From contig JBPBPY010000016.1 of the NCBI GenBank assembly GCA_050954505.1, positions 1 to 10,339 of the forward strand: DNA of 10,339 nt, written 5' to 3'. Source of the DNA: JAQGMO01 sp050954505 (GTDB lineage: Bacteria > Pseudomonadota > Gammaproteobacteria > Burkholderiales > Burkholderiaceae_D). Below are positions 1-5,521 of the stretch, in pieces (the first letter of the stretch is position 1; each line of letters opens with the position of its first letter). A program made the translations under genes and the position numbers. Under the pieces are notes generated by a model. The model saw nothing but the letters and a program-made list of their open reading frames with translations, had not been told where the DNA came from and did no database searches.

Positions 1-76
1 GGTGCGGCTGGCAGGAATCGAACCCACGACCCCTTGGTTCGTAGCCAAGTACTCTATCCAGCTGAGCTACAGCCGC
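1..76 (-). tRNA. tRNA-Arg (anticodon ACG), copy 1, 3' end cut by the window edge
   Basis: Read on the minus strand, this folds as a complete cloverleaf. The 7-bp acceptor stem begins GCGGCTG and pairs with CAGCCGC. The anticodon stem is CTTGG/CCAAG around the 7-nt loop CTACGAA, giving anticodon ACG. The T-arm carries GGTTCGATTCC. The discriminator base is A at position 3, followed by CC at 2-1; the final A of an encoded CCA would fall just outside the window. ACG (wobble A normally edited to inosine) reads CGU/CGC/CGA arginine codons. The sequence is identical over its visible length to the second copy at 288-364, and it has its own promoter at 87-115. Confidence 0.96.
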
Positions 77-86
77 GAAAGGCAGG

Positions 87-115
87 AGTATAGGGGAAAT
101 ATGCCAGGATGGGAA
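87..115 (-). promoter_or_regulatory. Candidate sigma70 promoter of tRNA-Arg copy 1
   Basis: On the minus strand a TATACT -10 box (87-92) lies 10 nt upstream of the mature tRNA 5' end. With a 17-nt spacer, the -35 position is TTCCCA (110-115), a weak match. The -10 region and its flanks resemble those of the second tRNA copy, which has a better promoter at the same distance, and this supports the call. Confidence 0.6.
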
Positions 116-133
116 TGACAAATTGCGGCCTGT

Positions 134-158
134 GCAAAAAAAGTTGCTGCAGCAGCAA
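134..158 (-). terminator. Possible second intrinsic terminator between the tRNA-Arg copies
   Basis: On the minus strand a short hairpin, TTGCTG/CAGCAA with a 3-nt loop (144-158), is followed by C and a run of seven T (134-140 region). It lies downstream of the main terminator of copy 2 and upstream of the promoter of copy 1, so it could block read-through. The stem is short, so this is a weak call. Confidence 0.35.
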
Positions 159-242
159 ATCTGATGGCAGTTTTGGAAAAAATCGGTCTCGGCCCGATGC
201 CATGCGGGAAACCCGCTCGAAAAACGCGGCGCAATATCGATT

Positions 243-281
243 TTCCAAAGACAAAAGGGTCCATCTTTCGATGGACCCTTT
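243..281 (-). terminator. Intrinsic terminator of tRNA-Arg copy 2
   Basis: Positions 254-265 and 270-281 form a perfect 12-bp stem (AAAGGGTCCATC / GATGGACCCTTT) closed by a GAAA tetraloop when read on the minus strand. It is followed by TTTTGTCTTTGG. It starts 6 nt after the encoded CCA of the tRNA at 288-364, the expected place for a Rho-independent terminator of a monocistronic tRNA unit. Confidence 0.9.
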
Positions 282-287
282 AACGTC

Positions 288-364
288 TGGTGCGGCTGGC
301 AGGAATCGAACCCACGACCCCTTGGTTCGTAGCCAAGTACTCTATCCAGCTGAGCTACAGCCGC
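288..364 (-). tRNA. tRNA-Arg (anticodon ACG), copy 2, with encoded CCA
   Basis: This is a full 77-nt tRNA gene on the minus strand, identical to the copy at 1-76. It has the acceptor stem GCGGCTG/CAGCCGC, the anticodon loop CTACGAA with ACG at positions 34-36, a standard T-arm, discriminator A at 291, and an encoded CCA (TGG on the plus strand at 288-290). It has a near-consensus promoter immediately upstream (375-403) and a strong terminator just downstream (254-281), so it forms a self-contained single-gene transcription unit. The tandem duplication of a common arginine isoacceptor fits a gene-dosage role. Confidence 0.97.
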
Positions 365-374
365 GAAAGACAAG

Positions 375-403
375 ATTATAGGGGAGAACCCCTGGCTTGT
401 GAA
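375..403 (-). promoter_or_regulatory. Sigma70 promoter of tRNA-Arg copy 2
   Basis: On the minus strand a perfect TATAAT (375-380) is preceded, after exactly 17 nt, by TTCACA (398-403), five of six matches to TTGACA. The -10 box ends 10 nt before the mature tRNA 5' end, leaving a very short 5' leader. The CCCC just upstream of the -10 box is shared with copy 1. Confidence 0.85.
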
Positions 404-453
404 GGGTGATTTTCAGATTCGGCGTGAATTGTCGCCTGTCCGGCACAATTTGT

Positions 454-495
454 GGCAATGGCAATGGCAATGGCAATGGCAATGGCAATGACAAT
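454..495. repeat. GGCAAT hexanucleotide microsatellite
   Basis: Six perfect head-to-tail GGCAAT units occupy 454-489, followed by one degenerate unit, GACAAT, at 490-495. The array lies between the stop codon of the hybrid kinase (524) and the promoter of tRNA-Arg copy 2 (375-403), so it does not fall in a credible coding frame. Its unit length is a multiple of three and it is about 50 bp upstream of the tRNA -35 box. Unit-number variation between strains is likely; any effect on expression is unknown. Confidence 0.9.
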
Positions 496-523
496 GGCAT
501 GGGCAGCCCGCAAACAGGATGGC

Positions 524-2614
524 CTATTTCACGACCGTCAGCCCACGCCGGGTTTTCAGCACCTGGCGAATCTTGCGGGCCAGCGCCTCGCGCGTGTAGG
601 GTTTGCTGAGCAGTTCGACACCGGCATCGAGACGCCCGCCATGGACAATGGCATTTTCGGTATAGCCGGAGGTAAACAGCACGGCCAGGCCCGGGCGCCG
701 CTCCCTTGCAATGCGGGCCAGTTCCGGACTTTTCAGCGTGCCGGGCATGACCACGTCGGTAAACAACAGGTCGATGGCCACGCCGCTTTCGATGACCGTC
801 AGGGCGGTTGCTGCATCGCGCGCCTTGAGCACCCGATAGCCGAGGCCAGTGAGCAGGTCGAGTACGGTGGCACTGACGTTCTCGTCATCTTCGGCAACCA
901 GGATGGTTTCACTGCCGCCGGTCACCGGCGGTGGCGGAGTGCTGCTGACCACTTCCTCGCCTTGCTCGGCACGCGGCAGATAGATCCGGATGGTCGTGCC
1001 ATGTCCGACCTCGCTGTAGATCTTGGTATGGCCGCCAGATTGCTTGACGAAGCCATAGACCATCGACAGCCCCAGACCGGTGCCCTTGCCCTCGGGCTTG
1101 GTCGAGAAAAACGGTTCGAAGGCCTGCTCCATGATGTCGGCCGACATGCCCGAGCCAGTGTCCGAAACCGCCAGCATGACGTACTCGCCTGCCGCCACTT
1201 CATCGTGTTTGCCGGCGTAGTCGTCATCAAGCACGATATTGCCGACTTCGATGGTCAGGCGGCCGGTGCCCTCCATGGCGTCGCGGCCGTTGATGGCCAG
1301 GTTGAGCAAGGCATTCTCGATCTGGGTCAGGTCGACCAGCGTGTTCCACAGTCCGCCGGCAATCACGGTTTCGATTTCGATGGCTTCACCGATCGCGCGG
1401 CGCAGCATGTCGTCCACGCCGGCGATATAGCGGCCGATGTTGACCACCTTCGGTTCCAGCGGCTGGCGCCGGCCGAACGACAACAACTGGCTGGCCAGCT
1501 TGGCACCGCGGCTGACCCCGGCAATCGCACTGCTGACCCGGCGTTCGGCGCGTTCATTGCCGGCAATGTCGATGGCCAGCAATTGAAGGTTTCCCGAAAT
1601 GACCTGCAGCAGGTTGTTGAAGTCGTGCGCCACGCCGCCGGTAAGCTTGCCGAGCGATTCCATCTTCTGGCTATGGCGTAGCGCTTCCTGGGTTGCCTGC
1701 AATTCCTTGCTGCGAATCTCGATGCGCTGTTCGAGCGTGGACATCAAGTCTGCCATGGCTTGCTCGGCCAGCTTGCGCTCGGTAATGTCGGTGGCAATGC
1801 CAACGAAGCGCCGGCTGCCACTGCCTTGGCCGGAGACCACTTCGCCGCGCCGGCCAATCCACCGCACTGCGCCGGTGGCGGGGTCGAAGCGGCGATATTC
1901 CGCATACGTCAGTGGATTGGCCTGGTGCAGTTTGGAGGGGCCGGCATTTTCGCGGTCCTGCGGATGCAGCAGGTCGATGAGCATGCGTTCGGTGACCACG
2001 CCGTCGGCTGGCAGGCCCCAGATACGGCGATATTCGTCGGACACTTCCATGCGCCCGGTATCGGGAAACCATTCGAAGATGCCGACGCCCCCGGCCTCCT
2101 GGGCAATGCGCAGGCGCTGCTCAGTATGGACGCGGGCAGTGGTGTCGCGCAGAATGCACAGCACGCCGACAATGCTGCCCTGATCGTCACGTACCGGGCT
2201 GTAATCGAGATTGAGCCAGATGTCGTCCGGAACCCCGCGCCGCTCCAGGGTCATGTGGATGTCGCGGTACAGCAGGGTTTCACCACGCAGGTAGGTACGG
2301 TCCATGACGTTGGCATTGAAGCTGGCCACTTCCGGCCAGGCCTGCAGTACCGGCAGCCCCATCAGCGTGGGATGGCGGGTACCGGCAAACTCGCTGTAGG
2401 CATCGTTGTAGATCAGGTTGCCCTCATCGCCCCAGATCAGGGTGATCGGCACGGCGGCATCGAGCATCAGCGATACCGTGGACCTGAGCGTTGAAGACCA
2501 GTTGTCGATGGCGCCCAGTGCCGTTGCTGCCCAGTCAAAACCGCGAATCAACGTTGCATTGTCGCCATGATGGAAAGGAAACGCAGGCAGGTCTATCGAT
2601 GGGACTGGTGTCAT
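524..2614 (-). CDS. PAS-PAS hybrid sensor histidine kinase with C-terminal receiver domain
   Basis: This is a 696-aa soluble hybrid kinase with no transmembrane segment, so it should sense a cytoplasmic signal. A first PAS-like module (about 48-160) is followed by a PAS_3-type module (about 167-280, ending in the usual DITERK linker). Next come a short coiled-coil linker and a HisKA domain whose H-box GGVAHDFNNLL puts the phosphoacceptor at His330. The HATPase_c domain has an N-box NLAINGRDAM (Asn442), a DTGSGM G1 box (485-490) and a GTGLGL G2 box (511-516). A receiver domain (about 570-690) follows, with acceptor Asp620 in LLFTDVVMPG and the conserved Lys671 in SKPYT. No separate response regulator is adjacent, so an output partner is not evident. 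I chose the ATG at 2614 because the conserved N-terminus begins just after it. A frame extension to a TTG at 2734 looks non-coding in character. No strong Shine-Dalgarno is visible for either start. Confidence 0.93.
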   Translation of the reverse strand: MTPVPSIDLPAFPFHHGDNATLIRGFDWAATALGAIDNWSSTLRSTVSLMLDAAVPITLIWGDEGNLIYNDAYSEFAGTRHPTLMGLPVLQAWPEVASFNANVMDRTYLRGETLLYRDIHMTLERRGVPDDIWLNLDYSPVRDDQGSIVGVLCILRDTTARVHTEQRLRIAQEAGGVGIFEWFPDTGRMEVSDEYRRIWGLPADGVVTERMLIDLLHPQDRENAGPSKLHQANPLTYAEYRRFDPATGAVRWIGRRGEVVSGQGSGSRRFVGIATDITERKLAEQAMADLMSTLEQRIEIRSKELQATQEALRHSQKMESLGKLTGGVAHDFNNLLQVISGNLQLLAIDIAGNERAERRVSSAIAGVSRGAKLASQLLSFGRRQPLEPKVVNIGRYIAGVDDMLRRAIGEAIEIETVIAGGLWNTLVDLTQIENALLNLAINGRDAMEGTGRLTIEVGNIVLDDDYAGKHDEVAAGEYVMLAVSDTGSGMSADIMEQAFEPFFSTKPEGKGTGLGLSMVYGFVKQSGGHTKIYSEVGHGTTIRIYLPRAEQGEEVVSSTPPPPVTGGSETILVAEDDENVSATVLDLLTGLGYRVLKARDAATALTVIESGVAIDLLFTDVVMPGTLKSPELARIARERRPGLAVLFTSGYTENAIVHGGRLDAGVELLSKPYTREALARKIRQVLKTRRGLTVVK

Positions 2615-2779
2615 GGCATGAATGAAAAAGTGGGTTCCGGTCCGTTTGCATGCAGACGGTCGTCCATCGGTGCACGATCGGTATCGACCTGGCCAGCCAT
2701 GTTTCGATATGATGCCTCGGACGCCGTTGCGCAACGACGATCAAGAATAGCATGGTAGCCTGCGGGAAACATGGCGACT

Positions 2780-2816
2780 TTTGCAAATGGGCAAATATTT
2801 TGTTGTGCGGCAACAA
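2780..2816. promoter_or_regulatory. Two small inverted repeats in the divergent kinase/MgtC promoter region
   Basis: TTTGC-N6-GCAAA (2780-2795) is followed immediately by TTGTTG-N5-CAACAA (2800-2816). Both are perfect dyads in the 238-bp region between the divergent starts at 2614 (minus) and 2853 (plus). They are of operator size and sit in an AT-rich patch of an otherwise GC-rich sequence. I cannot assign a regulator, and they could equally be chance dyads in AT-rich promoter DNA. Confidence 0.35.
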
Positions 2817-2852
2817 TTTTGATGGAAACGGGAAAACGACAGGGAGCGATGG

Positions 2853-3350
2853 GTGGAAAACACGACTTGGTGGATGACGGCGCTTGCCACCGTCAAAACG
2901 GAATTTTCCGACCTGGCCGATGTGCAGCAGGTCACACAGGTGGCCATCAGACTGGTGGTGGCCGTGGCATTGGGCGGACTGCTCGGTTATGAACGGGAGA
3001 CGCGCGGCACGTCGGCTGGGTTGCGAACCCATATGCTGGTGGCCCTGGGTTCGGCCTTGTTCGTTCTGGTGCCGCTGCAGATCGGCACCGGCATTGCCGA
3101 CATGAGCCGGGTGTTGCAGGGCGTGATTGCGGGGGTGGGATTTCTCGGCGCCGGCGCCATCATCAAGCTCAACGATGAACGGGAAATCCGTGGCTTGACG
3201 ACCGCAGCAAGCATCTGGCTGACTGCGGCGATCGGCATCGCAGCCGGCATGGGGAGGGAAGCCACGGCAGTGTTGAGCACCGCCCTGGCGCTGGTGATTC
3301 TGGCATTGCTGCGCAAGGTGAAGATTGCCGACGGCGCCGAAGAACGGTGA
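2853..3350 (+). CDS. MgtC/SapB family inner-membrane protein
   Basis: This is a 165-aa membrane protein carrying the MgtC/SapB family core. It includes the segment RLVVAVALGGLLGYERE (about 33-49) followed by a TRGTSAGLRTHMLVALGS-type loop, then GVGFLGAGAIIK (94-105) and IRGLTTAASIWLTAAIG (112-128). Four to five hydrophobic helices are visible, at about 28-46, 61-76, 88-105, 114-131 and 135-153. The family is linked to magnesium limitation, membrane potential and intracellular survival, though many members have no known function. The protein stops soon after the last helix and lacks the C-terminal soluble (ACT-like) domain of Salmonella MgtC, as do many short family members. The start is a GTG preceded by AGGGAG (2841-2846) at 6-nt spacing, a good ribosome site. 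It is transcribed divergently from the hybrid kinase, which could regulate it, but nothing in the sequence proves this. Confidence 0.93.
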   Translation: MENTTWWMTALATVKTEFSDLADVQQVTQVAIRLVVAVALGGLLGYERETRGTSAGLRTHMLVALGSALFVLVPLQIGTGIADMSRVLQGVIAGVGFLGAGAIIKLNDEREIRGLTTAASIWLTAAIGIAAGMGREATAVLSTALALVILALLRKVKIADGAEER

Positions 3351-3372
3351 TGCTGCACAGCCTGACGCTGCG

Positions 3373-3399
3373 GAGCCAGTCCCCCAAAGGGGAAGGCTC
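3373..3399. terminator. Possible hairpin terminator between convergent genes
   Basis: An interrupted hairpin, GAGCC-agt-CCCC around a CAAA loop with GGGG-aa-GGCTC (3373-3399), lies in the 60-bp gap between the stop of the MgtC-family gene (3350) and the stop of the convergent Gly-zipper gene (3411). Its position is right for a bidirectional terminator, but there is no T tract on either side. Confidence 0.4.
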
Positions 3400-3410
3400 A
3401 GGCGGGCGAC

Positions 3411-3872
3411 TTATCTCCAGCCATGCCGGTCGTGTCCGCGACGGTCGCCATAATAGCCATAGCCGCCATACACACGTTCGACATACACCGGCGGCGCATA
3501 GTAGACCGGGGCCGATGGGTAATAAGTGACCTGGGAAGTCACCTGCGGCGCTTCGTAATATACCGGCGCCGGCGCTGAATACACGGCAGGCGGTGCGTAA
3601 TAGGTCTGGGAAGTCTGCGGTGGATAATAGGCCGGGGCCGGCTGGGCATAATAGCCATTGTTGTAGTTGCCGGCAGCGCTGGCACCGACCGCTGCACCGA
3701 GCACGCCGCCGACGATGGCGCCGTTGCGGCCATTGACGCTGTTGCCGATCAGCGCGCCGACCACGCCGCCGGTGACCAGGCCGGCCCCCTCGCCATATGC
3801 CATTGCTGCGCCCGAGGCGCAGGTGGTGGCAGCTGAAAGCAATGCCACATAGATCAATTTTTTGCTGAACAT
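3411..3872 (-). CDS. Exported glycine-zipper protein with Tyr/Pro-rich tail
   Basis: This is a 153-aa protein with a Sec signal peptide (Lys4-Lys5, hydrophobic core about 6-18, cleavage probably after AAMA near residue 25). The mature start is a glycine-zipper stretch, about 27-67, with repeated GxxxG spacing (GLVTGGVVGALIG and GAIVGGVLGAAVG). Such segments are typical of the 17-kDa surface antigen/YMGG families and tend to form membrane-inserted or packed helical hairpins. Residues 70-141 form a low-complexity tail with 19 tyrosines, many in YYAPP-like units, and the C-terminus is a short RRGHDRHGWR basic end. No lipobox is present. I preferred the ATG at 3872, which has GGAAA upstream, over the in-frame ATG at 3884. 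Function is unknown; an envelope structural or stress role is a guess. It is convergent with the MgtC-family gene. Confidence 0.85.
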   Translation of the reverse strand: MFSKKLIYVALLSAATTCASGAAMAYGEGAGLVTGGVVGALIGNSVNGRNGAIVGGVLGAAVGASAAGNYNNGYYAQPAPAYYPPQTSQTYYAPPAVYSAPAPVYYEAPQVTSQVTYYPSAPVYYAPPVYVERVYGGYGYYGDRRGHDRHGWR

Positions 3873-4022
3873 GATGGTTTCCATTTCTGCTGGCCAGCAG
3901 CGGCGACCGAGGTGGTCAATGCAAAGGCGCTGGCACCCTTGTACTGTAGAGACAAATGACGCGTCGCGCAGCAGGCGAAACAGACACTTACATGTTCCGT
4001 TGCCTTGGCGCCACGGCCCATC

Positions 4023-5135
4023 TCAAGGCACCAGCGGCAGGTCACGCACCATTTTCGATTTCACGACCCGCACCACCGCCGTCATGACGGAAAACCGGTA
4101 GGCGCTGGCCGGATGCAGGGCCGTATGACTGTCCCGATCGGTGGCAGGGTAGCGCGTGGCCAGCCGCTTCCAGAATTCCAGGGTGTCGTCGATTTCATAT
4201 CCGCCGGCGGCCAGCATGTAGAGCGACAGCTTGTCTGCCGTCGAGTCCAGCACCGGCGAATACGGCTTCAGTGCCGCGCGCAGGGCGTCGCGAGAGCCGC
4301 CCGGATCGGCACTGGAAAACATGCGCAGGCTGGCAATCATGGCCCGCCATGCCGGACGTGGTGGCGGTGTCAGGATGGCATGGGATATTTCCTTGGCCAA
4401 GACATTGGCCAGTTCCTGGTCCGACTTGACGTAGGCAAGCATGCCGCGTGTAACCATGACCTGCTGGCCATCGGTGTAGCTGTTGACATAATCGGCATTG
4501 CCCAGTTCGATGCCGAACGCACAGGCACGGGTCAGCGGAACTTCGATGGTCATCGGTGCACCGGCGCGCACGATTTTCAAACTCAGGCTGGAACGGCCCT
4601 GCATGGCAGCGCCAAACACGGCGGCGGCGTCGCGTTCGGCATTCGGGCCACGCGGCACCGGGCGGTCCTGGGCACTGACCAGTCGGTCGCCCACCAGCAA
4701 ACCGCTGCTTTCAGCGCCGCTGCCTGGCATGACGCTCATGACCTGCAGTTGTTCACCCAGGCCAAATGCAGCCTGTGCCGCACCGATCATGTCTTTCGAA
4801 TAGGAATATTGGGTCTTGGCAGTAAACCCGGCCAGCTCGCGCGCCTGGCGTTTGCACAGTGCGGTATTCTTGATCAACAGCGGCGCAGCAACATTGTTGA
4901 GCCGGGTCTGCTGCGTTTCCCAGTCGCGCAGCAGGGCAAGCTGTGCTGCGGAAGGCGCCGGTGCGCCGGCTGGCGCCGGCGCGGGCGCGGCCGGCGCTGG
5001 CACGTTGACAGCAATTGCGGGGACCGGTGCGGCTGGCTCTTCGGCGGGCGGTGCAGGCGTGGCGCAAGCGCCCATGAGCAAAGCCGCAACGCTTGCTGCC
5101 AGCAGCCGGCCGGTATGGGTAAATTGGTTGAGCAT
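4023..5135 (-). CDS. PDZ-containing M48-like lipoprotein, probable pseudoprotease
   Basis: This is a 370-aa lipoprotein with a signal peptide ending in the lipobox LMGAC, so Cys24 should be lipidated. A Pro/Ala-rich linker (about 26-62) follows, then a PDZ-like domain (about 125-195, with GAESSGLLVGDRLVSAQ). The C-terminal part has the fold signature of M48 metallopeptidases: VNSYTDGQQVMVTRGML, then ELANVLAKEISHAIL, then ADKLSLYMLAAGGYE, then a HPAS region near the end. The active-site helix reads Lys248-Glu-Ile-Ser-His252, where the family has His-Glu-x-x-His, and the usual Glu of the EAD zinc ligand motif is Thr299 in STAD. Two of three zinc ligands are therefore missing while the fold looks intact. 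It may act as a non-catalytic envelope chaperone or adaptor (inference). The start ATG at 5135 gives a perfect signal peptide; the ribosome site is weak (GAAGAA). Confidence 0.88.
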   Translation of the reverse strand: MLNQFTHTGRLLAASVAALLMGACATPAPPAEEPAAPVPAIAVNVPAPAAPAPAPAGAPAPSAAQLALLRDWETQQTRLNNVAAPLLIKNTALCKRQARELAGFTAKTQYSYSKDMIGAAQAAFGLGEQLQVMSVMPGSGAESSGLLVGDRLVSAQDRPVPRGPNAERDAAAVFGAAMQGRSSLSLKIVRAGAPMTIEVPLTRACAFGIELGNADYVNSYTDGQQVMVTRGMLAYVKSDQELANVLAKEISHAILTPPPRPAWRAMIASLRMFSSADPGGSRDALRAALKPYSPVLDSTADKLSLYMLAAGGYEIDDTLEFWKRLATRYPATDRDSHTALHPASAYRFSVMTAVVRVVKSKMVRDLPLVP

Positions 5136-5281
5136 GCGGGTTTTTCTTCATTGGCAATGTATCAGGGGCGAAAGCGTACCATATCCCGACGCTGACTCAG
5201 TATCGGCAGCAGCGCTGCATCGAATGCGGGCAGGGGCGGTAAATGCTTTCGTTTCAATGACTTGATACAAGGCAGGCATAG

Positions 5282-5302
5282 TTATCCACAGGATTGTCCA
5301 CT
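5282..5302 (+). promoter_or_regulatory. DnaA box with a weaker second copy
   Basis: TTATCCACA at 5282-5290 is a perfect consensus DnaA-binding 9-mer. TTGTCCACT at 5294-5302 matches it at seven of nine positions, in the same orientation and 12 bp away, about one helical turn. Two aligned sites are more suggestive than one, but no binding can be shown from sequence. Confidence 0.5.
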
Positions 5303-5323
5303 GAATTTGTGCGCAACTTGCAG

Positions 5324-5345
5324 TCACACGGTGATCGATGTGTGA
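5324..5345. repeat. Inverted repeat TCACAC-N10-GTGTGA
   Basis: This is a perfect 6-bp dyad with a 10-bp centre (ggtgatcgat), immediately upstream of TATAAG (5354-5359). It has the size of an operator. The half-site order is the reverse of the CRP consensus (TGTGA-N6-TCACA), so it is not a standard CRP site. Confidence 0.45.
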
Positions 5346-5393
5346 GATCTTGGTATAAGGCAATTTGCAATCGATTCTTCGATGAAATGCTGC

Positions 5394-5422
5394 TTTCCGA
5401 GCAATCCAGGAAAGGCTAGAAT
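5394..5422 (+). promoter_or_regulatory. Weak candidate promoter for the protease gene
   Basis: The -10 candidate TAGAAT (5417-5422) matches five of six consensus positions. With 17-nt spacing the -35 position is TTTCCG, a poor match, so an activator or another sigma factor may be needed. It would give a leader of roughly 95 nt to the ATG at 5522. Confidence 0.35.
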
Positions 5423-5521
5423 GAAACCTCGATTTGCCTTTCAGTCCCTTTGCCCATCATTGCGGTCGCCGACCAATCGGCGTGCGTTTGCCCAACCTGC
5501 CCAACCATTGGTGACAGCGAG

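Larger units (their letters stand above)
5136..5521. other. 386-bp intergenic region between divergent genes
   Basis: This region separates the minus-strand lipoprotein (start 5135) from the plus-strand protease (start 5522). I see no credible gene in it. It holds a perfect DnaA-box 9-mer with a weaker neighbour (5282-5302), a 22-bp dyad TCACAC-N10-GTGTGA (5324-5345), a second small dyad ATCGA-N4-TCGAT (5370-5383), a TATAAG sequence (5354-5359) and a candidate -10 TAGAAT (5417-5422). It must contain promoters for both genes. Confidence 0.7.

Noticed and set aside
109..381. 90-codon open frame through the tRNA-Arg region
   Set aside because: It reads through the antisense of a tRNA and the terminator hairpin; such a frame is a well-known false gene call.
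454..495. CRISPR or larger direct-repeat array
   Set aside because: The units are 6 bp with no spacers; it is a simple microsatellite.
452..1681. 409-codon open frame on the plus strand starting with a Met-Ala repeat
   Set aside because: It is antisense to the hybrid kinase, whose domains and catalytic motifs are unmistakable. The Met-Ala start only reflects the GGCAAT microsatellite, and the rest shows no recognisable domain.
4005..5195. 396-codon plus-strand open frame opposite the lipoprotein
   Set aside because: A high-GC shadow frame. The minus strand has a signal peptide, lipobox, PDZ-like and M48-like regions, while this frame is His/Gln/Arg-rich with no motifs.
5282..5302. Replication origin
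   Set aside because: One perfect and one weak DnaA box are too few. There is no dnaA/dnaN/gyrB or AT-rich unwinding element nearby, so I treat it only as a possible regulatory site.
5324..5345. CRP/FNR-type operator
   Set aside because: The half-sites are in the opposite order (TCACAC then GTGTGA) and the spacing does not match TGTGA-N6-TCACA.
5450..5521. Upstream TTG extension of the protease gene
   Set aside because: The added 24 residues (with several Cys and Pro) look untranslated, no Shine-Dalgarno precedes the TTG, and an ATG with Lys-rich start follows at 5522.
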